A stretch of DNA of 64,000 nt from Paraferrimonas sedimenticola (GCF_002282855.1 NZ_NRIR01000004.1:1-64000); one strand, 5' to 3'. Positions 18,698 to 27,363 are shown, counted from the first letter of the stretch. The notes: generated by a model from the letters alone, not told the origin. Made by a program: numbers and translations.

Positions 18698-19084
18698 ATG
18701 AAAACGCAAATCACTTTGGCGGCTCTTTTATCCTTTGCCTTGAGCGCAGGGGCAGCATACGCCGGCGATACCTTGGTCGACCAAGGCCAGGTGGATGGTC
18801 GTACTTACCACCAAAAGATGTACGACAAGCAAAACTGTAAAACCTGCCACGGGGTTAAAGCACCTACGAGCTATCCTGCTGACGACGCCTGTGTTAAGTG
18901 CCACAAGGTAGACAAGCTGGCCGCCAAGACAGAGCGCCAAGGCGACGAAAAGCTGCAAAACCCGCACGACAACCTACACTACGGCAAAGACGTGCCTTGT
19001 GTTGAATGTCATGGCGAGCACACCAGCAAAGAGCCATTGTGTAGCGATTGCCACACCTTCGACTACCCCAAATTTAAGAAGTAG
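18698..19084 (+). CDS. Periplasmic tetraheme cytochrome c, electron-donor subunit
   Basis: The protein has 128 residues: a Sec signal (1 to about 22, ending AYA), then four CxxCH heme sites at 47-51, 65-69, 101-105 and 115-119. The spacing and size resemble the heme domain of Fcc3 and small tetraheme cytochromes. It lies 21 bases after the flavoprotein gene, with GGGAGAACAACTG before its ATG, so the two probably form a split flavocytochrome c fed by an inner-membrane quinol dehydrogenase of the CymA type, not present here. Confidence 0.9.
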   Translation: MKTQITLAALLSFALSAGAAYAGDTLVDQGQVDGRTYHQKMYDKQNCKTCHGVKAPTSYPADDACVKCHKVDKLAAKTERQGDEKLQNPHDNLHYGKDVPCVECHGEHTSKEPLCSDCHTFDYPKFKK

Positions 19085-19137
19085 TCAGCCCAAAAGAGCG
19101 CAGGGATGCGCTTTTCCAGAGCACATCCTGCAAGTAC

Positions 19138-19168
19138 AAAAAATCCGGCTATTAACGCCGGATTTTTC
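19138..19168 (+). terminator. Rho-independent terminator after the cytochrome gene
   Basis: AAATCCGGC-TATTAAC-GCCGGATTTTT ends the flavocytochrome operon; the A-rich left arm could also serve the convergent LysR gene. Confidence 0.88.
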
Positions 19169-19190
19169 ATGCCTATTGCTCAACCAATTG

Positions 19191-20048
19191 TCAGTGACAT
19201 AGAGACTGCTTGCTCGACATGAGCAGGTGAATCAGTTGCTCTTGGGCGTGACACTGACTCGCCGGATTAACGTAAATCGACTCGTTAAACTCAGGCAACT
19301 CAGGCAAGCCGTGCTCATTTGCATCTAATACCTGCATTTTGTCATTGATGCGAAACTCAGCAATGGGCGCCACGGCCAGGTCATTTTCCACCGCCATGCA
19401 CAGCGCCTGTGGCGAGGGTGACGACATCAAGACTCGTAACGGCTTGTGCGCCAACGACTGATTGGCAAACACTTGCACGCGAATTGGACAGTTTTCAGGG
19501 TACAGCACCACGGGCAAATGCTCGAGCTGTAGCACCTTGCTGTTTTTGGCCGAGACCCATTGAAAGCGGCGCGTAAATAGCAACTCGCCGTTGTCAGGCT
19601 CGCGCCAATGAGTCGCTACCGCCACGTCCAGATCGCCGTTGTCGATCTTTTTGAGCAAATTACCGCTAACGTCGGTTTCAAGCACCAAATCGATGTCGGT
19701 GAACTCGCGAATAAACTCGAGTAAGCAAGAATCTAAGTAGTGATTCACGTAGTCGGTGGGCACCCCTAAACGAATACGAGTGGACTCTGGCGCACCGTTT
19801 AGGTCATCTAGCGCATCTTGATTAAGTTGAACCAACTTGTATGCGTATTCCAGCAAAGTACTGCCCGCAGGCGTCACAGTAACACCCGCGTGGTTTCGCT
19901 CCAGCAGAGTTTGACCTACGCTGGCTTCGAGCTTTTTGATTTGTAAACTGATTGCCGACTGGCTGCGGCAAACTTGTTCAGCAGCCTTTGAAACATTACC
20001 TGTTTCGCATACCGCGATGAAGCTTTGGAGAAGTTCGAGTTTTAGCAT
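19191..20048 (-). CDS. LysR-family transcriptional regulator
   Basis: The protein has 285 residues. The winged helix-turn-helix is in LKLELLQSFIAVCETGNVSKAAEQV and QSAISLQIKKLEASVGQTLLER, followed by an effector-binding domain ending near the C-terminus. The ATG at 20048 has AAGG 8 bases upstream, which the earlier ATG at 20078 lacks. It is convergent with the flavocytochrome operon and divergent from a TetR gene; either neighbour could be its target. Confidence 0.85.
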   Translation of the reverse strand: MLKLELLQSFIAVCETGNVSKAAEQVCRSQSAISLQIKKLEASVGQTLLERNHAGVTVTPAGSTLLEYAYKLVQLNQDALDDLNGAPESTRIRLGVPTDYVNHYLDSCLLEFIREFTDIDLVLETDVSGNLLKKIDNGDLDVAVATHWREPDNGELLFTRRFQWVSAKNSKVLQLEHLPVVLYPENCPIRVQVFANQSLAHKPLRVLMSSPSPQALCMAVENDLAVAPIAEFRINDKMQVLDANEHGLPELPEFNESIYVNPASQCHAQEQLIHLLMSSKQSLCH

Positions 20049-20091
20049 AGCTATTGCCTTAACTAATAACCTCATCATTATTACTCAATTC

Positions 20092-20107
20092 TGAGTAGGC
20101 AATAAGC
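20092..20107. promoter_or_regulatory. Dyad TACTCA-ATTC-TGAGTA between LysR and TetR genes
   Basis: A perfect 6-bp inverted repeat with a 4-base spacer lies in the short region shared by the divergent LysR (start 20048) and TetR (start 20158) genes. It is suited to autoregulation by either protein. Confidence 0.4.
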
Positions 20108-20157
20108 TTGGTACTCTGTATTTGTGAGCTAACTAGCATTGAGGGTGACAGACTATC

Positions 20158-20805
20158 ATGGCAACTCGACAGCAACGCGAAATATACCTTGCAAAAACCG
20201 CCAGAGGCCTGCTGCGCGGGCAATCCAGCTTCAACATTCACCGCTGTGATTTAGTGGAAGCCAGCGGCATATCCCGTGGCACGATTTACAATCACTTCCC
20301 CAGCGAAGAAGCCTTGATGGTGGCGGTCGCCAACGAAGAGCTAAGAGAATGTCTGGCCAATCTAGAGGTGCTCAACCGCGTTGACGTACCGCCTTTGTTT
20401 CGATTCATCATGCACCACTACTGGTACCTGTACGATATGCAGCAGCAAAAGAAGTTTGCCGCCGCCAAGTTGATGGTCAACGAAGAGATTTTAGCGAGCG
20501 CATGTCCATCCACCACTAAAGATTATCGCAAGCTACGCCACGAATACGACCAGTGGAACTTGGCTCAACTAGCCGGTTTTGACCTCAACCATGGCTACAA
20601 TCGCGTCGAGTTGCTGACCAACTACCTGCTGGGATGTCGGATTAACTGTGTCGACTACCCTCGCCCGCTGGACAACGCCAAAGCGTTTGAACAATTTGGC
20701 TACGCCATTGCTCAATTGTTGGCCTGCGCCAATCGTCCTCTACCTAAGTGGAGCGACTTCGAAGCGTTTGTCGAGCAATGGCGTGAGCCTGCAAAAGCGG
20801 CTTAA
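20158..20805 (+). CDS. TetR/AcrR-family transcriptional regulator
   Basis: The protein has 215 residues. The N-terminal helix-turn-helix contains the TetR signature SGISRGTIYNHFPSEEALMVAV at about 38-60. The remaining 150 residues form the variable helical ligand domain. It shares a promoter region with the LysR gene, and its stop overlaps the stop of the convergent GNAT gene by a few bases. The ligand is not predictable. Confidence 0.88.
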   Translation: MATRQQREIYLAKTARGLLRGQSSFNIHRCDLVEASGISRGTIYNHFPSEEALMVAVANEELRECLANLEVLNRVDVPPLFRFIMHHYWYLYDMQQQKKFAAAKLMVNEEILASACPSTTKDYRKLRHEYDQWNLAQLAGFDLNHGYNRVELLTNYLLGCRINCVDYPRPLDNAKAFEQFGYAIAQLLACANRPLPKWSDFEAFVEQWREPAKAA

Positions 20806-21335
20806 GCTTCAAGCTCTATCGCCATCAGGGGCAATTTGCGCCCCTGTGGTAGTGACGCCCGTTCCCCTACTTTGACAGCGCCCATGCGCAGATAAAAGTC
20901 TTCTGCGTTAGGATCAGCCGCCAGTACCAAACGAGTTGCCGTCATTTTTGTCGCCTGCTCGCAAGCAAACCTCAGCAGCGCTGCGCCTATGCCCTGGCGC
21001 ATGTGGTTTGGCTCCACCCAACAATCGCATAACTCGATCTGCCCCAACTCATCGACCTCGGTCAAAGCAACCACACCAACCAGCTCATTTTGTCTCGATG
21101 CGACCCACAAGCGCTGCTGTTCAAGCCGCTGCGCAGTCACTTCGAGCTCTGGCATCCACTGGGCTATCCAGGCCTTGGGGTAACCCCAATGAGATTTCGC
21201 CGCCAGTATGATGGCGTTGATGGTGTCCAGCTCATGAGTCTGAGGGAGTCGAATATGCACAGGGATACCAAATTTGGTGAATGAACCCCTGACTCTAGCA
21301 GAAATGGAAAAAGTCATGGGGTTGCGTGCAGGCAT
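20802..21335 (-). CDS. GNAT-family N-acetyltransferase
   Basis: The protein is up to 177 residues. The acetyl-CoA-binding pattern HMRQGIGAALLRFACEQA (about 112-129) and the following ARLVLAADPNAEDFYLRMGAVKVGE are typical of GNAT enzymes. The N-terminus is uncertain: the first ATG (21335) touches the tRNA-operon terminator, and an ATG six codons on or a GTG at 21260, where the conserved fold begins, are alternatives. The acceptor substrate is unknown. Confidence 0.82.
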   Translation of the reverse strand: MPARNPMTFSISARVRGSFTKFGIPVHIRLPQTHELDTINAIILAAKSHWGYPKAWIAQWMPELEVTAQRLEQQRLWVASRQNELVGVVALTEVDELGQIELCDCWVEPNHMRQGIGAALLRFACEQATKMTATRLVLAADPNAEDFYLRMGAVKVGERASLPQGRKLPLMAIELEA

Positions 21336-21362
21336 AAAAAAACCACCCAGAAGGGTGGTTTT
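21334..21362 (-). terminator. Rho-independent terminator of the tRNA operon
   Basis: On the minus strand AACCACCC-TTCT-GGGTGGTT is followed by a T-run (read as A-run at 21334-21342). It closes the seven-gene tRNA transcript just before the GNAT start. Confidence 0.9.
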
Positions 21363-21371
21363 CTTAACTTG

Positions 21372-21446
21372 TGGCTGGGGTAATAGGATTTGAACCTATG
21401 AATGCCGAGATCAAAACCCGGTGCCTTACCGCTTGGCGATACCCCA
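21372..21446 (-). tRNA. tRNA-Gln (UUG)
   Basis: The gene is 75 bases with an encoded CCA. The acceptor stem is TGGGGTA with TACCCCA, the anticodon TTG lies in the GTTTTGATC loop, and the T-loop is GGTTCAAATCC. It is identical in sequence to the other two Gln genes in this array. Confidence 0.97.
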
Positions 21447-21452
21447 AGTAAA

Positions 21453-21537
21453 TGGTGCGGGAGGAGAGACTTGAACTCTCACACCTTGCGGCGCCAGAAC
21501 CTAAATCTGGTGCGTCTACCAATTCCGCCACTCCCGC
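21453..21537 (-). tRNA. tRNA-Leu (UAG)
   Basis: The gene is 85 bases with an encoded CCA and the long variable arm of class II tRNAs. The anticodon TAG lies in AGATTTAGGTT. It closely resembles E. coli leuW. A second copy lies at 21888-21972. Confidence 0.97.
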
Positions 21538-21565
21538 ACTGCTCTGTTTTACATCCTAGCATAGA

Positions 21566-21642
21566 TGGTGGCTATGGCGGGACTTGAACCTGCGACCCCA
21601 GCATTATGAGTGCTGTGCTCTAACCAGCTGAGCTACATAGCC
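21566..21642 (-). tRNA. tRNA-Met (CAU), elongator type
   Basis: The gene is 77 bases with an encoded CCA. The anticodon CAT lies in ACTCATAATG. The 5' end GGCTATG is fully paired with the acceptor 3' side, unlike initiator tRNA, and it resembles E. coli metT. A second copy lies at 22002-22078. Confidence 0.95.
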
Positions 21643-21650
21643 ATTTGAAA

Positions 21651-21725
21651 TGGCTGGGGTAATAGGATTTGAACCTATGAATGCCGAGATCAAAACCCGG
21701 TGCCTTACCGCTTGGCGATACCCCA
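21651..21725 (-). tRNA. tRNA-Gln (UUG), second copy
   Basis: The sequence equals the Gln gene at 21372-21446. It directly precedes the Met gene of the downstream Met-Leu-Gln module, with 8 bases between them. Confidence 0.97.
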
Positions 21726-21806
21726 GTTGTTCGTTTTGAGCATTGGGGTTTCTTGCCCGCTCACATGTTAACGCTTTCGCATTAACCGATGCCTAAGCAT
21801 CAAATT

Positions 21807-21881
21807 TGGCTGGGGTAATAGGATTTGAACCTATGAATGCCGAGATCAAAACCCGGTGCCTTACCGCTTGGCGATACCCCA
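21807..21881 (-). tRNA. tRNA-Gln (UUG), third copy
   Basis: The sequence equals the other two Gln genes. An 81-base spacer separates it from the second Gln copy, the largest gap in the array and the likely joint between duplicated modules. Confidence 0.97.
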
Positions 21882-21887
21882 AAAAAG

Positions 21888-21972
21888 TGGTGCGGGAGGA
21901 GAGACTTGAACTCTCACACCTTGCGGCGCCAGAACCTAAATCTGGTGCGTCTACCAATTCCGCCACTCCCGC
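21888..21972 (-). tRNA. tRNA-Leu (UAG), second copy
   Basis: The sequence is the same as at 21453-21537 and it is followed six bases on by tRNA-Gln. Confidence 0.97.
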
Positions 21973-22001
21973 ACTGTTGTTTATTTTACATCTAAACGAG
22001 A

Positions 22002-22078
22002 TGGTGGCTATGGCGGGACTTGAACCTGCGACCCCAGCATTATGAGTGCTGTGCTCTAACCAGCTGAGCTACATAGCC
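22002..22078 (-). tRNA. tRNA-Met (CAU), first gene of the operon
   Basis: The sequence is the same as at 21566-21642. It is the promoter-proximal gene; the -10 box lies about 40 bases upstream. Confidence 0.95.
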
Positions 22079-22104
22079 GTCGACATTTCTGTCTGCTCCT
22101 CGTT

Positions 22105-22146
22105 GGGAGCGGGGCGTATTATGCTAATTCGACATGACAAGGTCAA
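22105..22146 (-). promoter_or_regulatory. Promoter of the tRNA operon with GC-rich discriminator
   Basis: On the minus strand, TTGACC (22141-22146) is a -35 box and CATAAT (22118-22123) a -10 box, with exactly 17 bases between them. The following ACGCCCCGCTCCC is a GC-rich discriminator of the type that makes stable-RNA promoters sensitive to ppGpp. Confidence 0.8.
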
Positions 22147-22226
22147 CGCTTTTTTTCGCGAATTTTTGTCGAATCGCTCCAATCGAACTCTTTTTAATCA
22201 ATCCTAGATAAATAAAGTGGCTAAGC

Positions 22227-22261
22227 CCCTGCTATCACTGGCAAAAGCCAATGGTGCAGGG
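22227..22261 (-). terminator. Hairpin downstream of the formate dehydrogenase gene
   Basis: CCCTGC and GCAGGG close an imperfect stem that continues with TGGC-AAAA-GCCA. It follows the stop codon of the minus-strand dehydrogenase gene. There is no clear T-run, so it may be a weak terminator or a 3'-end stabiliser. Confidence 0.45.
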
Positions 22262-22326
22262 ATTTGAAAGAATTTTCTTCGATTTTTAGCCGCTAACTCT
22301 CCGCTAACCGAAACTGGTCAATTCGC

Positions 22327-25300
22327 TTACAAAGGTTCGATTCGCACCGAGCTCACTTTGAACTCAGGGATCTTAGCCACGGGGTCCACTTCTGCATGGG
22401 TCAGCGCATTTGCCGCAGCCTCAACGAAGTGAAATGGTACAAACACCACCCCAGGCTGAGCCCGCTTGGTCACAAACGCCTTGGTCTCGATAGCGCCGCG
22501 ACGACTCACCAGACGAACCGACTGACTGTTTTTAAGGCCCAAACGCTCAGCGTCTTGTACCGATACCATCACTTGCGCCTGCGCCAACTGATCTAACCCT
22601 TCTGTCTTGCGCGTCATGGTACCTGTGTGGAACTGCTGCAACTGTCTGTGAGTCGATAAGACCAGCGGGTACTCCTCACAAGGCAGCTCGGCCGGCAAAC
22701 GGTAATTCACTGGGTGGAGCTTGGCTTTCCCGCGCACAACCCCGCCCACATGCAATATCGGAGTGCCGGGGTGCTGCGCGTCTGGACAAGGCCACTGAAT
22801 GCCTTTCTGACTATCACCCCCCTCGCGTAGACGCTGCCATTCAATACCGCGGTAGCTTGGCGTTACTTGATTGATCTCAGACCAGATTTGGCGCTCGTCG
22901 GCGTAGCGCCAATCAGCGCCCAAACCATTGGCAATCAATTGTACGATCTGCCAATCCGGTAAAGCACTACCCGGCGCTTTAACGGCGGCGGATAGTGGCT
23001 GTACTCTGCGCTCAGTATTAGTCACATGGCCGCATTTCTCAGCAAAGGCATAGGCCGGCAGCACGATATCCGCCATTTGCGCGGTTTCGGTGAGGAAGAT
23101 GTCCTGCACAATCAGCAGCTCAGCCTTTTGCAGCGCTTCGATAACGTGCGCTTGGTCGGGGTCTGACAGCACAGGATTCTCGCCCATGACGTACAGGCCT
23201 TTCACCTCGCCCTTGGCCAAGGCTGGAATGACTTCGGTCACGGTAAGCCCTGGCTTATCGTCTAGCTGACAGTCCCACAGGGCCTCAAACTTAGCTTTAA
23301 TGTCTGGATTATTGACCTTCTGATAACCGGGGTAATAGTCAGGCAAGCCACCCACATCGCATGCACCTTGCACGTTAGACTGACCGCGCAGTGGCAAAAT
23401 GCCACTGCCAGAGCGGCCGATATTTCCGGTTAAGATAGCCAGATTCGCCAGACTCAATACATTGTCGTGACCTGTGGTGTGCTGGGTTATTCCCATGGCG
23501 TACACCAGCATGACTCGCTCTGAGCGCTCAAACTCATCGGCCAAGGCGGTAAGTTGCTCAAGGCTCAAACCCGTGTCTTTGGCCACCACATCCAGTGAAT
23601 AGGCGTCACTGGTGAGCTCCGCCAAGGTCGCTTGCAAGCCTTCGGCCTTACTATCCAGATAGTCCTGATCCAGCGCATTGCGCTTGATCAACTCCTGCAT
23701 CAGGCCATTGAGTAACAATACATCTGAGCCTGGCGCGTGACGCAGGCTCAAGTGAGCATCCAACATAATGTCGACGTTTTTCGGATCGGCAACCACTAGG
23801 CGAGTGTTGTGACGGCGCACTGCCTCGCGGATCTTGGCGGCAATAATTGGATGCGCCACCGTAGTGTCTGAGCCAATCACAAATACCAAATCGGCATTCA
23901 CTATGTCGGCAATGTCATTGGTCATCGCGCCACTGCCCAGACTGTCGTACAAGCCAGAGACTGTGCTGGCATGGCACAAGCGCGCACAATGGTCGATGTT
24001 GTTGCTGCCCAAAACGCTGCGCACTAGCTTTTGAATCAGATAATTGTCTTCATTGGTGGCTTTTGCTGAGGCAAACGCCGCCAAAGCGCGACCGCCGTGT
24101 TTGGCTTTGAGATCGGCCAAACCTTGGCTTGCGGCATTAATGGCCTCACCCCAAGACACGGGCACCAACTCGCCGTCCTTACGTATCAGCGGGTGGGTTA
24201 AACGCTGGTCACTGCCGACAAAATCAAAACCGTAGCGTCCTTTGACACACAGGCTATGACCATTGACGCCTTTATCTTCAACGCCGTGCACCTGAATGAT
24301 TTGATTGGTGTGCTGGTCAACTTCCAATTCGATGCGACAACCCACACCACAGTAGCTGCAGACGGTTTCGGCCTTGTTTGGTGTCGGTGTCAGGCCTTGG
24401 CGTTTGTGCCGTGAGGCAACTAAAGCGCCGGTCGGACACACCTGAACACAGGTACCGCACTGCACACAGTCAGAATCCGCCATGCTGGCCGAGAAACCCG
24501 CTCTTGGTGCAAAGCGTTGGCCGCCATCGGGATCGGCGTTGAAACTACCAGCTTCAAAGCTGATGGCTTGGTGCCCGGCTTGGCCATGACAAGCCTGCAC
24601 ACAAGCGCCACAACTGATGCAACGGTTGGCATCGAACTCGATAAATGGCGCGCTGTCGTCTTTGACGTGCTGACGGGCCTCTTGTACCTCTAGGGTCTGC
24701 CAGTCCACTTGGTGCGAAGTAGCATAGTCGCGCAGCGAACACTCGCGGTTGACTTGGCAGGCGCACTCAAGACAGCGTTTAGCCTCGGCCATCGCGGTGT
24801 CGTCACTAAAGCCCAGCTCCACTTCGTTAAAGCTGGCCAAACGTTGACCAAGTTCTAGGTGCGGCATCTTGATGCGCGACTCAACAGCAGTACCGGCGTA
24901 AATTTCAGTGCTCAAGTCTTTTAACTTACGGGCTTTGCGACTGTTGTATGGACGGCGATACAGCTCGCAGCTCAACCCCTGAGTCAGATAGCGGTCAATT
25001 GCATCCGCCGCCACGCGCCCATCAGCCACAGCTTCTACCGCGGTGGAAGGGCCGCGACGAGAGTCACCAATTACAAACAGCTTTTCGACGCCCGATGACA
25101 TGGTCTGCTCGCAGCCAATGAAGGTTTGCCAACGGCTTAGTGACAACTCGCCTTGAGTCAGGTGGTGACCTGGCTGGTACAGAAAATCTAGGTCCGTTTG
25201 CTGGGATACCGCCGCAATCACGGTATCGAATTCTTGAGTAAACTCTTCGCCAGTCGCTTTTGGCGAGCGACGACCCGAGGCGTCCGGTTCCCCGAGCGCC

Positions 25301-26517
25301 ATCACCTCAAAGGTCACCTGAGATACTCGACCGTTGGCGTCAGCTTGGTTTTTCAGCGGGTTGGTCAGGAAGTGGAAATTCACTCCTTCTTGCTCCGCTT
25401 CTTCAATTTCGTAGGGTTCGGCTGGCATCGAGGCCTTATCGCGGCGATAGATCAAGGTGACCTCAGCGCCTTCACGCACCGCAGTACGAGCACAGTCGAT
25501 AGCCGTGTTACCGCCACCGATGACCGCCACTTTACGGCCAACCGAGAGTTTTGACTGCTGAGCGCGGTCGCGCAGATAGTCGACTCCTAAGTAGCAACCG
25601 GCCAGATCGCTGCCCGGGTAATCAAGCGGTACCGCTTTTTGGGCACCTACGGCTAAGCACACCGCATCGTATTCTTCGACTAATTCGTTGAGGTTGCGCT
25701 CTTGGCCCACGCGAGTATTGGTATGAATTTTCATGCCGTTGCGACACATCAACTCGATCTCTTTGTCGAGGATGTCCTTAGGCAGACGATACTCAGGAAT
25801 ACCATAGCGCAGCCAGCCACCGGCTTTCGGCATAGACTCAATAATGTCGACGCGATAGCCTTGGTTCGACAGGTAATAACCGGCTGTCAATCCGGCGGGG
25901 CCCGAACCGACAATCATCACAGAACGGCCATTGTCTGGTGCTTTCGGTGGCACATAAGCCTCAAGGGCGTTTAAGTCGATATCGGCGGCGTGGCGTTTGA
26001 GTTGGCGAATAGCCACCGGCTCGTCCACTGCGCCACGGCGACATTCGGCTTCACAAAATGCCGGACATACTCGACCAATCGACAGTGGCATTGGCAGAGT
26101 TTGCTTGATGACTTTGACCGCCTGTTGGTGATCGCCACGAGCGATGTGGTGCAGATAAGATTGCACGTCGACCCCAGCGGGACAGGCGCTTTGACATGGC
26201 GCCTCACAGTCGGCGAAATGGTCACTGAGCACCTGCTCCAGAATTTGTTTGCGTTGTGCCTGCAAAGCCGTGGTTTGGCTGTTCACGACCATTCCGTCCT
26301 CGGCTAAGGTTCGGCAGGCCAATACCGACTTGGTTTCGCCCTGATGAGTCAGGTCGACTTGGGTGAGCTGGCAAACGTGGGGATTGGCGTGTTCGAGCTG
26401 GTCTAACTGGTGTTCACACAAGTGTGGCAACTCGACATTATGTCGCTTAGCCACCGCCAGAATCGACTGTCCTGGCTCGATTGAACACTGCTGGCCATTA
26501 ATTTGAATCTGCGCCAT
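22327..26517 (-). CDS. Formate dehydrogenase catalytic subunit fused to a GltD-like flavoprotein
   Basis: The protein has 1396 residues. A [2Fe-2S] domain (1-90) comes first. A GltD-like module (about 95-590) has FAD site VGSGPAG near 202-208 and NAD(P)H site VIGGGNTA at 331-338. Two [4Fe-4S] ferredoxin clusters follow, CISCGAC (632-642) and CVQCGTC (683-693). The molybdopterin part has cluster Cys719, 722, 726 and 756, and the metal ligand Cys847 (ARLCHAS), a cysteine rather than selenocysteine enzyme. It probably oxidises formate in the cytoplasm with NAD(P)+ bound on the same chain. In the [2Fe-2S] domain only Cys34, Cys49 and Cys68 remain; Pro46 stands where NuoG-like domains have the other cysteine. 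Confidence 0.88.
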   Translation of the reverse strand: MAQIQINGQQCSIEPGQSILAVAKRHNVELPHLCEHQLDQLEHANPHVCQLTQVDLTHQGETKSVLACRTLAEDGMVVNSQTTALQAQRKQILEQVLSDHFADCEAPCQSACPAGVDVQSYLHHIARGDHQQAVKVIKQTLPMPLSIGRVCPAFCEAECRRGAVDEPVAIRQLKRHAADIDLNALEAYVPPKAPDNGRSVMIVGSGPAGLTAGYYLSNQGYRVDIIESMPKAGGWLRYGIPEYRLPKDILDKEIELMCRNGMKIHTNTRVGQERNLNELVEEYDAVCLAVGAQKAVPLDYPGSDLAGCYLGVDYLRDRAQQSKLSVGRKVAVIGGGNTAIDCARTAVREGAEVTLIYRRDKASMPAEPYEIEEAEQEGVNFHFLTNPLKNQADANGRVSQVTFEVMALGEPDASGRRSPKATGEEFTQEFDTVIAAVSQQTDLDFLYQPGHHLTQGELSLSRWQTFIGCEQTMSSGVEKLFVIGDSRRGPSTAVEAVADGRVAADAIDRYLTQGLSCELYRRPYNSRKARKLKDLSTEIYAGTAVESRIKMPHLELGQRLASFNEVELGFSDDTAMAEAKRCLECACQVNRECSLRDYATSHQVDWQTLEVQEARQHVKDDSAPFIEFDANRCISCGACVQACHGQAGHQAISFEAGSFNADPDGGQRFAPRAGFSASMADSDCVQCGTCVQVCPTGALVASRHKRQGLTPTPNKAETVCSYCGVGCRIELEVDQHTNQIIQVHGVEDKGVNGHSLCVKGRYGFDFVGSDQRLTHPLIRKDGELVPVSWGEAINAASQGLADLKAKHGGRALAAFASAKATNEDNYLIQKLVRSVLGSNNIDHCARLCHASTVSGLYDSLGSGAMTNDIADIVNADLVFVIGSDTTVAHPIIAAKIREAVRRHNTRLVVADPKNVDIMLDAHLSLRHAPGSDVLLLNGLMQELIKRNALDQDYLDSKAEGLQATLAELTSDAYSLDVVAKDTGLSLEQLTALADEFERSERVMLVYAMGITQHTTGHDNVLSLANLAILTGNIGRSGSGILPLRGQSNVQGACDVGGLPDYYPGYQKVNNPDIKAKFEALWDCQLDDKPGLTVTEVIPALAKGEVKGLYVMGENPVLSDPDQAHVIEALQKAELLIVQDIFLTETAQMADIVLPAYAFAEKCGHVTNTERRVQPLSAAVKAPGSALPDWQIVQLIANGLGADWRYADERQIWSEINQVTPSYRGIEWQRLREGGDSQKGIQWPCPDAQHPGTPILHVGGVVRGKAKLHPVNYRLPAELPCEEYPLVLSTHRQLQQFHTGTMTRKTEGLDQLAQAQVMVSVQDAERLGLKNSQSVRLVSRRGAIETKAFVTKRAQPGVVFVPFHFVEAAANALTHAEVDPVAKIPEFKVSSVRIEPL

Positions 26518-26615
26518 TAAAAACCCCTTAACAACTGTTGGGAAACTGACAAACAGCGCATTCTAGCAAGCTTCGCGGCGCGGATTGTGTGCCAGCCGAG
26601 GGCAGATAGCACTTA

Positions 26616-26631
26616 AATGATCTCGATCAGG
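26616..26631. promoter_or_regulatory. FNR-like site upstream of formate dehydrogenase
   Basis: ATGAT-CTCG-ATCAG (26617-26630) matches 12 of 14 positions of TTGAT-N4-ATCAA and is about 100 bases upstream of the dehydrogenase start. FNR (EtrA) control fits a formate enzyme in an anaerobic respirer. The rest of 26518-26826 shows only a TGAGCTAGCTCA palindrome at 26713-26724. Confidence 0.5.
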
Positions 26632-26826
26632 GTTTTTGTTACTGATTCGACCAGTTTTGCCCAGTTTGCAACTCGCATGGATCACTCTGATAACCGGATT
26701 TTCACTTCGATTTGAGCTAGCTCAGCTATTTGCGGATAGTGCTTGCCTGAGAATTAGCAGATCACGAATAATCGACCATCCCTATCGCTGTCGATAGATT
26801 TGCCATCACTCAAGTCGGAAAAATTT

Positions 26827-27363
26827 GTGAAACAAGTAGCCCTACTTTGCGCCGGCTTGACCCTAGTCGCCAGCGCCTCAGTCCAAGCCAACATTCAGCC
26901 GGTTCAGGCCCAACCTGAACGCCCGCAATTTGTCGCCTTGATGGCAGATTATGTGCACGCGGATACCCCAATGTACGGGATAACGATTGCACCTCATCAC
27001 TACGATTGGGACTACGCCAATTGGGGTTACTACTTGGGTTATGCGCAAAGCAAACGGCGCAAATTTGAAGTCAACGACTTACCTCATGAAGAGTACAACC
27101 GCCAAACCCGCTTCGGCTTGAGCTACTCGCTAAGCGACAGTTTCAGCCTGTATGGCGGCGCTGTGTACTTTCAGAACGTCAATCGCAACATGGCAGAAGT
27201 TCAGCCAATGATTGAGGGGCAAGACCCTATTTGGGACGAGCGAACTAATAATCGCTGGGGCGCAGAGGCAGGCGTGCGCTACGCGTTTCCGTTTGGACTA
27301 GTTCTGGGCTTGGGCTACAGCAGCGCCACCAAAGGCGCGCTGCTGAGCATTGGCATGCATTAA
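26827..27363 (+). CDS. Small outer-membrane beta-barrel-like protein
   Basis: The protein has 178 residues starting at a GTG preceded by GGA at a fitting distance; an in-frame TTG at 26800 is a weaker option. A signal peptide (VKQVALLCAGLTLVASASVQA) is followed by alternating, aromatic-rich strands such as YDWDYANWGYYLGYAQS, FGLSYSLSDSFSLYGGAVYF and GVRYAFPFGLVLGLGYSS, the look of an 8-strand barrel. The C-terminus is GMH rather than a final Phe. Not assigned to a family. Convergent with cysK, sharing four bases. Confidence 0.7.
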   Translation: MKQVALLCAGLTLVASASVQANIQPVQAQPERPQFVALMADYVHADTPMYGITIAPHHYDWDYANWGYYLGYAQSKRRKFEVNDLPHEEYNRQTRFGLSYSLSDSFSLYGGAVYFQNVNRNMAEVQPMIEGQDPIWDERTNNRWGAEAGVRYAFPFGLVLGLGYSSATKGALLSIGMH

